From assembly GCA_003135575.1 (NCBI GenBank), contig PLCG01000030.1:20199-27347 (forward strand): a stretch of 7,149 nt of DNA, written 5' to 3'. Positions 1 to 4,741 of this stretch are shown here, one piece after another. Source of the stretch: Nitrososphaerota archaeon (GTDB taxonomy: Archaea; Thermoproteota; Nitrososphaeria; Nitrososphaerales; Gagatemarchaeaceae). Position numbers and translations under genes: made by a program. Position 1 is the stretch's first letter. Each line of letters starts with the position of its first letter. The notes beneath the pieces were generated by a model, which was not told the origin of the DNA, ran no database searches, and saw nothing but the letters and a program-made list of their open reading frames with translations.

Positions 1-95
1 AGATCTGCCGCACCCACCTCGAAAATTTCCTCGCTCATGCTCGGTCTGCTCTTGTTTGCGTAGTGTTCGGCGTGGTTGTGCTCATATGCCAACAC
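1..95 (-). CDS. Clipped reading frame at the left edge, unknown product (N-terminus only)
   Basis: An open frame runs leftward off the window, starting at GTG (95-93) or TTG (92-90), one base after the methyltransferase stop codon. It reads LAYEHNHAEHYANKS, then RPSMSEEIFEVGAAD. Third codon positions are mostly G or C, as in the neighbouring genes, which favours real coding. An internal ATG (38-36), giving MSEEIFEVGAAD, is the conservative start. I see no Shine-Dalgarno site and no convincing TATA box for either start. If the GTG is used, this gene would be co-transcribed with the methyltransferase. The first residues are rich in His and acidic residues, but about 30 residues are too few to assign a family. 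I am fairly sure a gene begins here, unsure where, and do not know its function. Confidence 0.4.
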   Translation of the reverse strand, partial: MLAYEHNHAEHYANKSRPSMSEEIFEVGAAD

Positions 96-96
96 T

Positions 97-681
97 CTAG
101 GTTGACGTGAGGGACGACAGCCACGCTTGCCCGCCCTCGTCGTTGAAGGTGGTGGAGAATCTCGCCTCCTTCACGTAATTGACTTTCCAGCCGCGGCTGA
201 ATGCCCCCAGTATCTCGTCCCGAGTGACCCTCCTCGGCCCTCCCCAGTTGGCAGGCTCCCTGTCGCTGAAGCAGAGCATGATGTAGGTGCCCGACCTGCT
301 GAGCGCGGATTTCAGGCTCTTCCCGAAGACCCTACGGTCGTCGTCCGAGAAGACGTGGAAGAGCCCGCAGTCTGTGATGGTGTCGAAGCGCTGACCCAGC
401 TTTTCGAGATGCAGTGCGTCGCCCAGGACGAACCTCGTCCTCACAGCCCTCTCGACCGCCTTCTTTCTTGCCTTCTCCAAGGCGCGAGGAGACGCGTCGA
501 GCCCCCACGCTTCGTGCCCGAGTCCGGCAAAAAATATGGCGTTCTCCCCCGTGCCGCGACCCACGTCCAGCACTCTTCCGCGAATCTCGCCTTCCTTGGC
601 GGCCCGGACGAACTCCGCTTGAGGCCTTCCAATGTCCCACGGCGGCGAGCCTCTGTAGGCTTCGTCGAAGAAAGAAGCCAT
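97..681 (-). CDS. Class I SAM-dependent methyltransferase
   Basis: This 194-residue protein is predicted to be a soluble Rossmann-fold methyltransferase using S-adenosylmethionine; the substrate cannot be read from the sequence. The N-terminal YRGSPPWDIGRPQ (residues 9-21) is typical of a small-molecule methyltransferase group related to thiopurine/tellurite methyltransferases. Motif I is VLDVGRGTGE (37-46), the acidic ribose-binding residue is D62 in GLDAS, motif III is GDAL (87-90), and FDTITDCGLFHVF (99-111) forms the post-motif strand. Length is normal for a single-domain enzyme. The residue after VLDVG is Arg where most relatives have Cys; this lies in the glycine-rich loop and may be tolerated. 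The ATG start fits a TATA-like box centred 28 bases upstream, so a leaderless mRNA is likely. The stop lies one base before the next minus-strand frame. Confidence is high for fold, low for substrate. Confidence 0.9.
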   Translation of the reverse strand: MASFFDEAYRGSPPWDIGRPQAEFVRAAKEGEIRGRVLDVGRGTGENAIFFAGLGHEAWGLDASPRALEKARKKAVERAVRTRFVLGDALHLEKLGQRFDTITDCGLFHVFSDDDRRVFGKSLKSALSRSGTYIMLCFSDREPANWGGPRRVTRDEILGAFSRGWKVNYVKEARFSTTFNDEGGQAWLSSLTST

Positions 682-704
682 CTCGGACGGAAACCGAACC
701 CCTT

Positions 705-713
705 CACATAACC
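705..713 (-). promoter_or_regulatory. Weak TATA-like box of the methyltransferase gene
   Basis: Read on the minus strand this is GGTTATGTG. Its centre is about 28 bases before the ATG at 681, the spacing expected for a leaderless archaeal transcript. The match to an archaeal TATA box is imperfect; spacing is the main support. Confidence 0.4.
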
Positions 714-779
714 TTGTTGTGGGCTTTCGCAGATACTACTCTGGCTTGGTGAGTGGGTCAGCGATGAGGGACCATTGAT

Positions 780-1832
780 CTACTTCGGAAGCCTACCCTG
801 TTGCACTAGCGGCTTCCCTGCCAAAGAGAGCGACCCTTTCCTGACGATTCCTGAGAAGCCGAACCCGCTCACCGACACGGCCCCTGCCACCATCCTGTCC
901 TGCCCATTCTCGTACTTCATTGAGGGATTGAGTCCGATGGTAACAAGTGAAAGGGCGCGTTTTTCAGGCTCGACGGCTTCGATGAGCTCCGCGAGCAAAC
1001 CGCGCGAGCCCTTGCTCTGCCATTTGATGAGCTTCCCACCTTTGAATTGGAGCCTCGCGTCCTTCAACAGCCCGAGTCTTGTGACCGCCGGCGAGATGCT
1101 CAAAGAGCCGGTAGCCGATGACGGGTCGACCTGCTTCGACACGAGCCCAGGAGGGATATAGGTCACGTTTTCGCCGCTTTCGACGTCGCTGGAGTCCACC
1201 ACTCCGTCCTCGACGACGACTTCTCCCTTCAGCGAGAACTCGAGTTTTTCCTTGCCCGTTCGCAGCATGGCGACCTCGCCGTCTTGCATCCTCTCTGAGA
1301 TTGCCCGACCGCGCGCACCTAGGGACTTTAGGTCGACAAGGGCGGCTTTGAGCTGGTTCCTCGCGATCTCCTCAGGTTTCTTGCCGACGAGCTTGCTGTA
1401 ATCTGGCCCAACGAAGCCGAACGGGAGCCTCGCTCCTCTGAGCTTTGCTTTTCTGGCGGCCTCGTACCAGGAGGCATTGTAGCGGGTCGAATCTGCGACC
1501 GCTTGTCGGTTGAGCTTTGGTGCATAGGCGCCTATTGGCGGTCCGGGGATGAAGACGTAGGCATCAGAGCCTGCGAGGAGGCCGTACTCGTGCCTCCCCA
1601 TCTTTCCTAGCGCGTCTTTCGGAGTTAGGCTTAGGCCCTCGATGTAAGTGGGCTCGTCCTCCAGAAGCAGGATCGCGGCAGCCCCCAGCCGTCGCGCCTC
1701 GAGCAGGAACCGCTTCGCGAGCGGCAGTCCGTTGCTCCACGTCTCGATGGTGAGGGTCTCGCCCTTCTGTAAGTGAAGGGACTCCGAGAGAGTCTTCGCT
1801 GCAACTTGGTCGTAAAGCCCTTGGTCGCTCAA
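780..1832 (-). CDS. M29-like (aminopeptidase T / COG2309) protein, probably lacking the metal site
   Basis: This 350-residue protein has the overall plan of the M29 metallopeptidases (AmpS/PepS/aminopeptidase T): an N-terminal alpha/beta domain (DQVAAKTLSESLHLQKGE, then EARRLGAAAILLLED at 45-59) and a C-terminal domain with GENVTYIPPG (220-229) and IGLNPSM (299-305). In active M29 enzymes a dinuclear metal site is built from Glu, Glu, His, His and Asp. Here E221 may match the first Glu. The Glu expected just before the GxNP block is replaced (LSLVTIGLNP), the GTxHIALG-type block reads GAVSVSGFG without His, and the HxD block is absent. The fold seems kept and classical peptidase activity doubtful. 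The start is TTG, supported by a TATA-like box 29 bases upstream. The gene stands alone, with its own promoter and about 100 bases to the next gene. Confidence 0.75.
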   Translation of the reverse strand: MSDQGLYDQVAAKTLSESLHLQKGETLTIETWSNGLPLAKRFLLEARRLGAAAILLLEDEPTYIEGLSLTPKDALGKMGRHEYGLLAGSDAYVFIPGPPIGAYAPKLNRQAVADSTRYNASWYEAARKAKLRGARLPFGFVGPDYSKLVGKKPEEIARNQLKAALVDLKSLGARGRAISERMQDGEVAMLRTGKEKLEFSLKGEVVVEDGVVDSSDVESGENVTYIPPGLVSKQVDPSSATGSLSISPAVTRLGLLKDARLQFKGGKLIKWQSKGSRGLLAELIEAVEPEKRALSLVTIGLNPSMKYENGQDRMVAGAVSVSGFGFSGIVRKGSLSLAGKPLVQQGRLPK

Positions 1833-1857
1833 ACTGGGTCGAACGAATATCCCACTG

Positions 1858-1864
1858 TAGATAA
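1858..1864 (-). promoter_or_regulatory. TATA-like box of the M29-like gene
   Basis: Read on the minus strand this is TTATCTA, centred about 29 bases before the TTG start at 1832. No Shine-Dalgarno site precedes the TTG, so the box supports both a leaderless transcript and the choice of start. Confidence 0.45.
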
Positions 1865-1910
1865 GCGTGAGGTTGCGGGTGGGATTATTGGAGAAAACTG
1901 CGAAAGAGTC

Positions 1911-2072
1911 CTAGCCTTTCGATCTGTTGCTTTCTCTCTGAGCGGACTTGCGGGCCCTGTTGAGCTGGGCGATTTTTTCCTTGTATTCTTTCTTCTTCTT
2001 CTTGTTTCCTTGGACGCGCGCTTGGTCGTAGAGCCTTCTCAGTTCTTCCAATTCAGCGGCTTCATCAGACAA
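1911..2072 (-). CDS. Small basic, Lys/Glu-rich helical protein (53 aa), unknown function
   Basis: A short frame starts at TTG (2072-2070) and ends at TAG (1913-1911). The N-terminus is acidic (SDEAAELEELRRLYDQ), the middle strongly basic (NKKKKKEYKEKIAQLNRARK), and the tail polar and basic (SAQRESNRSKG). With no proline and regular charge spacing it should be one long helix, perhaps a coiled coil, and its charge suits nucleic-acid or ribosome contact; that is inference. The frame has a stop codon directly before the TTG, so the start cannot lie further upstream. A TATA-like box sits 28 bases before the TTG, fitting a leaderless message. It is divergent from tbp, and the two genes share a 109-base promoter region. 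A T-rich stretch just past the stop (minus strand, about 1893-1908) could help termination. I do not recognise the family. Confidence 0.65.
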   Translation of the reverse strand: MSDEAAELEELRRLYDQARVQGNKKKKKEYKEKIAQLNRARKSAQRESNRSKG

Positions 2073-2096
2073 CTACGGAAATAGGCCTAGGGCACC

Positions 2097-2104
2097 ATAA
2101 TTAT
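2097..2104 (-). promoter_or_regulatory. TATA-like box of the 53-residue protein gene
   Basis: ATAATTAT, itself a palindrome, is centred about 28 bases before the TTG start at 2072. It stands out in a GC-rich surrounding and gives this small gene a promoter distinct from that of tbp. Confidence 0.5.
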
Positions 2105-2141
2105 GTCTTTCATGTGGCAGCGTGCTTGCGGCCGCACCTTT

Positions 2142-2156
2142 TTATATACTATATAA
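2142..2156 (+). promoter_or_regulatory. tbp promoter: paired TATA boxes in an inverted repeat
   Basis: TTATATA and TATATAA flank one C as a perfect 7-1-7 inverted repeat. The right half (TATATAAG, 2150-2157) is centred 28 bases before the tbp ATG and is the likely functional box for a leaderless tbp mRNA. The left half (TTTATATA, 2141-2148) is an equally good TATA sequence, about 37 bases upstream of the ATG. TBP binding its own doubled box would allow autoregulation; that is inference. Confidence 0.75.
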
Positions 2157-2181
2157 GCCCCCAAATCTTGGTTCGCTCGTT

Positions 2182-2739
2182 ATGCCCCAAACCAAAGCAA
2201 TAGTAAGCATCGAAAACGTTGTCGCTTCCGCATCGATAAACCAGAGGGTCGACCTGAACTTGATAACCAAGAACTTCGTCGACGTGGAGTATCATCCAGA
2301 CAAGTTCCCCGGCCTGGTCTTCAGGCTGAAGAACCCAAAGACCGCCACCCTGGTCTTCAGCTCAGGCAAGATGGTCTGCACCGGCGCCAAGTCGGAGGAG
2401 CTGTCGCGGAAGGCGGTCCAAGAGGTGGTCAGGCGGTTGAAGAAGGGCGGCATCCCCATCAAGAACGAGGCAGAGATAGTCATCCAGAACATCGTGGCGT
2501 CAGCGAACCTTGGAGGCAAGATTCACCTCGAAGAAGCCGCGAGGACGCTCCCAAAGTCGATGTACGAGCCTGAGCAGTTCCCCGGCTTGATCCACAGGAT
2601 GCCCGATCCGAAGACCGTGATACTTCTCTTCGCTTCCGGGAAGCTGGTCTGCACCGGCGCGAAGAGGGAAGCCGACGTCTACAGGTCCGTGAACAACCTT
2701 CACGTCATGCTCGAAGAAAAAGGGCTAATGGTCTACTGA
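2182..2739 (+). CDS. tbp: TATA-binding protein (TBP), archaeal general transcription factor
   Basis: TBP binds and bends the TATA box and, with TFB, recruits the archaeal RNA polymerase. The 185-residue product is the usual archaeal length and consists of the two imperfect repeats of the saddle fold, about residues 5-92 and 97-185. Repeat 1 has FPGLVFR (42-48) and LVFSSGKMVCTGAKS (57-71); repeat 2 has FPGLIHRM (133-140) and LLFASGKLVCTGAK (148-161). F42, F59, F133 and F150 match the four phenylalanines that wedge into the DNA minor groove, so the DNA-binding surface looks intact. The repeats are visible in the DNA as well, with near-identical stretches coding VCTGAK. The ATG at 2182 is chosen over an in-frame upstream GTG (2122) because the TATA box lies between them and MPQTK is a typical N-terminus. 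The short acidic C-terminal tail of some archaeal TBPs is absent. Confidence 0.97.
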   Translation: MPQTKAIVSIENVVASASINQRVDLNLITKNFVDVEYHPDKFPGLVFRLKNPKTATLVFSSGKMVCTGAKSEELSRKAVQEVVRRLKKGGIPIKNEAEIVIQNIVASANLGGKIHLEEAARTLPKSMYEPEQFPGLIHRMPDPKTVILLFASGKLVCTGAKREADVYRSVNNLHVMLEEKGLMVY

Positions 2740-2753
2740 GGGTCCGCTAGCAA

Positions 2754-2772
2754 GCCGCTGCGCCGAAGCGGC
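2754..2772 (+). repeat. GC-rich hairpin downstream of tbp
   Basis: GCCGCT (2754-2759) pairs with AGCGGC (2767-2772) across a 7-base loop, 14 bases after the tbp stop. No T-tract follows, so it is not a typical archaeal terminator. It may protect the 3' end of the tbp mRNA or be chance in GC-rich DNA. Confidence 0.4.
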
Positions 2773-2805
2773 GACTAGACCTGGTCGCGGATTCCTGGAC
2801 GGAGC

Positions 2806-2827
2806 ATTACCACTTATAAGTGGTAAT
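2806..2827 (+). promoter_or_regulatory. Perfect 22-bp palindrome centred on a TATA box
   Basis: ATTACCACTTA (2806-2816) is followed directly by its exact reverse complement TAAGTGGTAAT (2817-2827). The core CTTATAAG is a good archaeal TATA sequence, so the element could be a symmetric (possibly bidirectional) promoter, a dimeric-repressor operator laid over the TATA box, or both. Plus-strand transcription would begin near 2843. The nearest plus-strand coding candidates are the 37-residue ORF at 2857 and the SDR gene at 3063. No start codon sits at the leaderless distance on either strand. Confidence 0.65.
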
Positions 2828-2842
2828 TGTCTCCTGCCTGAC

Positions 2843-2847
2843 GAGGT
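2843..2847 (+). promoter_or_regulatory. Shine-Dalgarno-like GAGGT before the 37-residue ORF
   Basis: GAGGT lies 9 bases before the TTG at 2857 and at the expected transcription start of the palindromic TATA box. It is one of few SD-like sites in the window and the main support for translation of the small ORF. Confidence 0.35.
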
Positions 2848-2850
2848 AGC

Positions 2851-2878
2851 ACCAGATTGGGAAGTGGCCCCATCTGGT
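2851..2878 (+). repeat. Hairpin overlapping the start codon of the 37-residue ORF
   Basis: ACCAGAT (2851-2857) pairs with ATCTGGT (2872-2878). After one T/C mismatch, GGG (2859-2861) pairs with CCC (2868-2870), leaving a 6-base loop. The TTG start (2857-2859) lies inside the stem, so folding could limit initiation. It could instead be a structural element of a short non-coding RNA. Confidence 0.5.
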
Positions 2879-2970
2879 ACCTGGGATTCGTCTTCAACCA
2901 CAACAGGAGGTTCGGAGCGCTATACGTGTTCGGCCTCATCTTGAGCGTGTTGTTACCTGTCTACGTCTGA
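2857..2970 (+). CDS. Possible 37-residue single-span membrane peptide, unknown function
   Basis: This short frame starts at TTG and ends at TGA (2968-2970); an in-frame stop lies just upstream, so it cannot extend further. It begins GSGPIWYLGFVFNHNRRFG and ends ALYVFGLILSVLLPVYV. The C-terminal half is an uninterrupted hydrophobic stretch of about 17 residues, preceded by a polar basic NHNRR segment, which suggests one transmembrane helix with the basic side in the cytoplasm. Support comes from the GAGGT site 9 bases upstream and the TATA-centred palindrome about 40 bases upstream. Against it are its shortness, the TTG start and the lack of a recognised family. It may also be the C-terminal remnant of a decayed membrane protein gene. 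It precedes the SDR gene by 92 bases on the same strand. Confidence 0.4.
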   Translation: MGSGPIWYLGFVFNHNRRFGALYVFGLILSVLLPVYV

Positions 2971-3022
2971 GCGCCGGGCTTCGAGTAGCAGAGAAAGTCT
3001 AGGCCGTCGTGTCACGGGAACC

Positions 3023-3030
3023 TAGATATC
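3023..3030 (+). promoter_or_regulatory. TATA-like sequence upstream of the SDR gene
   Basis: TAGATATC is the only AT-rich octamer in the 92 bases before the SDR frame. A transcript starting about 27 bases downstream would begin near 3054, just at a GAGGT (3055-3059), giving a very short leader before the proposed CTG start at 3063. Support is weak. Confidence 0.3.
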
Positions 3031-3062
3031 TGACCAGCGCCTCGGCCCCGCGTTGAGGTCGA

Positions 3063-3923
3063 CTGTCCGAAGCCGGTGACCTGAACGGCAAGGTCTGCAT
3101 GGTGACCGGCGCGTCCTCAGGAATCGGCAGGGCGACGGCCACCGCCTTGGCGGAGATCGGCGCGAGCGTGATAATGGTCTGCCGCGACGAGGCCCGCGGC
3201 AAGGCTGCGCGCTCTCAGGCGATCTCCGAAAGCGGAAACCAATCTGTGAGCCTGATGACGGCGGACCTGTCCTCGCTCGCGCCCGTTCGCGCACTTGCAG
3301 CAGATTTCAACGCCAACCATCCCAAACTAGATGTATTGGTCAACAACGCGGCGATCTTCACCAACGAGCGCGCCGTGACCCCGGATGGGTTCGAGCTCAT
3401 GTTCGCCACAAACTACCTAGGGCCGTTCTTCCTCACCCGGCTCTTGATTCCCAAGCTGCAGGCTGCCAGACCTGCCCGGGTCATCAACGTGACCGCCCCT
3501 TCGACCGTGATGCCCGAGCTCGATGACCTTCAGGGAGAGCGGAAGTTCGGGTCCATCGGGGCCTTCGGCGCATCGAAGGCCGCCGACCTGCTCTTCACCT
3601 ATGCCCTCGCGCGCAGATTGGAGGGCAAGGGCGTGACGGTGAACGCGTACCACCCCGGAATCGTGAAGACCAACCTGGTCCGAGGAGCTCCTCGGGCGGT
3701 TCGATTCATAACGAGCATCCTGAACGTCCTTATGGGCGTCTCCCCCAAGCGCGCATCGGTGGGGCTCGTGCAGCTGGCTTCGTCGGGAGACTTCGGAAGC
3801 ACCACGGGCGCGTTGATTCGGAATGGGAAGCCGATGAACGCTCCCTTCAGCGATGACATCGATACCCAAGACCGGCTCTGGCAGGTCAGCTGCAAATTGA
3901 CGGGGCTTCCAGAAGACGTATGA
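3063..3923 (+). CDS. Short-chain dehydrogenase/reductase (SDR) family protein with altered active site
   Basis: This NAD(P)-binding Rossmann protein resembles the retinol-dehydrogenase-like (classical) SDRs. Numbered from CTG at 3063 (286 aa): first strand LNGKVCMVTG (7-16), dinucleotide motif TGASSGIG (15-22), CRD (40-42, with Arg suggesting NADP), TADLSSL (66-72), NNAA (94-97), FATNYLGPFFLT (114-125), the catalytic-helix region GAFGASKAADLLF (166-178) and HPGIVKTNL (197-205). The SDR Tyr is replaced by Phe (F168, codon TTC at 3564-3566), while the Lys (K172) remains. The usual Ser is also unclear, because VSS reads VTAPST. Ordinary oxidoreductase activity is therefore doubtful. The first ATG (3099) would cut into the first strand; no ATG, GTG or TTG lies between it and the upstream stop, so CTG at 3063, giving SEAGDLNGKV, is proposed. 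DUF72 follows after 45 bases, probably co-transcribed. Confidence 0.85.
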   Translation: MSEAGDLNGKVCMVTGASSGIGRATATALAEIGASVIMVCRDEARGKAARSQAISESGNQSVSLMTADLSSLAPVRALAADFNANHPKLDVLVNNAAIFTNERAVTPDGFELMFATNYLGPFFLTRLLIPKLQAARPARVINVTAPSTVMPELDDLQGERKFGSIGAFGASKAADLLFTYALARRLEGKGVTVNAYHPGIVKTNLVRGAPRAVRFITSILNVLMGVSPKRASVGLVQLASSGDFGSTTGALIRNGKPMNAPFSDDIDTQDRLWQVSCKLTGLPEDV

Positions 3924-3968
3924 GCTCGCAGAGAGGGATCGGAGAGGGTCGAGGCTTAGGGCGAAAGA

Positions 3969-4682
3969 ATGGGTGAGAGAGTGTATGTCGGGGTGTCCGG
4001 CTTCAGCTATTCCAGTTGGAAGGGAAAGTTCTATCCCAAGGAAACGAAGCCGGAGGAATTCCTTTCGCACTACTCGCGTCATCTAGACAGCGTAGAGATC
4101 AACAGCTCCTTCTACGCATCGCCCAACGCCGCCACTGTGAAGAACTGGGCGGCAAAGACAGACGAGAAGTTCAGGTTCGCATTCAAGGCCTCGAGGCAGA
4201 TCACTCACATCCTGAAGCTCGGAAAAGGCTCAGTGGAAGCGGCGGACAGGCTCTCCAACACGCTCGACCTGTTGGGTCCAAGGCGAGGGCCCATTTTGTT
4301 TCAGTTGCCTCCCTACTCCAAGCAAGACCTCTCCCTGCTCGACGAGTTCCTTTCGAAGACGTCCGCCATCAAGGATCGGGTCTTCGAGTTCAGGCACGAG
4401 TCATGGCTTCGGGAGCCCACCTACCGACTACTGGAAAAGCACGCGGCGGGTTTCTGCATCGCGGAGACGGAGGACATGAAACCGGTGTTGCAAGTAACCG
4501 GAGGGCTCGCCTACTTCAGGCTGAGAAAGGATTCTTATGACGCGAAGGTCGTCGACCAATGGGCCAAGAGGATCAGCGAGACCGCCGAAGGTGCGCGCGA
4601 GTGCTACGCCTTCCTTCGACATGATGAAACCGGTGAAAACGCCATCCTGGCGCAGCGGCTCTCCGAAAAGATAGCGAGCTAA
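3969..4682 (+). CDS. DUF72 / YecE-like TIM-barrel protein
   Basis: The 237-residue product matches the DUF72 (YecE) family, a TIM-barrel-like fold whose biochemical role is not established. Family blocks appear in order: VGVSGFSYSSWKGKFYP (7-23), VEINSSFYASP (42-52), FAFKASRQITH (70-80), GPILFQLPP (107-115), FEFRHESW (139-146), FCIAET (162-167), AYFRLR (181-186) and the C-terminal YAFLRHDETGENA (213-225), where relatives usually have a YFNND-like sequence. Length is typical and no domain is missing. The ATG start is immediately before GERVYVGVSG, which begins the first strand, so it is well placed. No TATA box lies at the leaderless distance and the Shine-Dalgarno match is weak. Being 45 bases behind the SDR gene, it is probably the second gene of a two-gene transcript. 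Family assignment is secure; function is not. Confidence 0.92.
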   Translation: MGERVYVGVSGFSYSSWKGKFYPKETKPEEFLSHYSRHLDSVEINSSFYASPNAATVKNWAAKTDEKFRFAFKASRQITHILKLGKGSVEAADRLSNTLDLLGPRRGPILFQLPPYSKQDLSLLDEFLSKTSAIKDRVFEFRHESWLREPTYRLLEKHAAGFCIAETEDMKPVLQVTGGLAYFRLRKDSYDAKVVDQWAKRISETAEGARECYAFLRHDETGENAILAQRLSEKIAS

Positions 4683-4708
4683 GGCCACAGGGATTTCAAA
4701 AGGCGTCG

Positions 4709-4716
4709 CTTATTAG
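4709..4716 (+). promoter_or_regulatory. TATA-like box of the membrane SpeE-like gene
   Basis: CTTATTAG is centred about 29 bases before the GTG at 4742 but only about 17 before the in-frame TTG at 4730. A start of transcription near 4740 would miss the TTG, which is why the GTG is preferred as the start codon. Confidence 0.45.
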
Positions 4717-4741
4717 GGCGCCGGCTCGATTGCCTGGGAGA

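Noticed and set aside
127..711. 194-codon plus-strand open frame
   Set aside because: It is antisense to the methyltransferase, its translation has no recognisable domain, and it follows from the GC-rich codon bias of the real gene.
1888..1908. T-rich stretch (minus strand) after the 53-residue gene as a terminator
   Set aside because: It has only one run of four T and no hairpin, too weak to list as a terminator feature.
1773..2084. 103-codon plus-strand frame with a Phe/Leu-rich, membrane-like stretch
   Set aside because: The hydrophobic run is the complement of the Lys/Glu codons of the 53-residue minus-strand gene, and the frame also overlaps the start of the M29-like gene.
2122..2181. 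20-residue N-terminal extension of TBP from an in-frame GTG
   Set aside because: The TATA box lies inside this stretch, so the transcript would start after the GTG; TBP relatives begin at MPQTK.
2741..2800. Possible tRNA or structured RNA after tbp, suggested by several short GC stems
   Set aside because: There is no acceptor stem, no GGTTCRANYCC-type T-loop and no anticodon arm; only the single hairpin at 2754-2772 holds up.
3417..4082. 221-codon minus-strand open frame
   Set aside because: It is antisense to the SDR gene, crosses into DUF72, and shows no protein-like motif order.
4016..4540. 174-codon plus-strand frame inside DUF72
   Set aside because: It is an out-of-frame shadow of a gene with clear DUF72 motifs; its translation is Arg/Gln/His-rich without structure.
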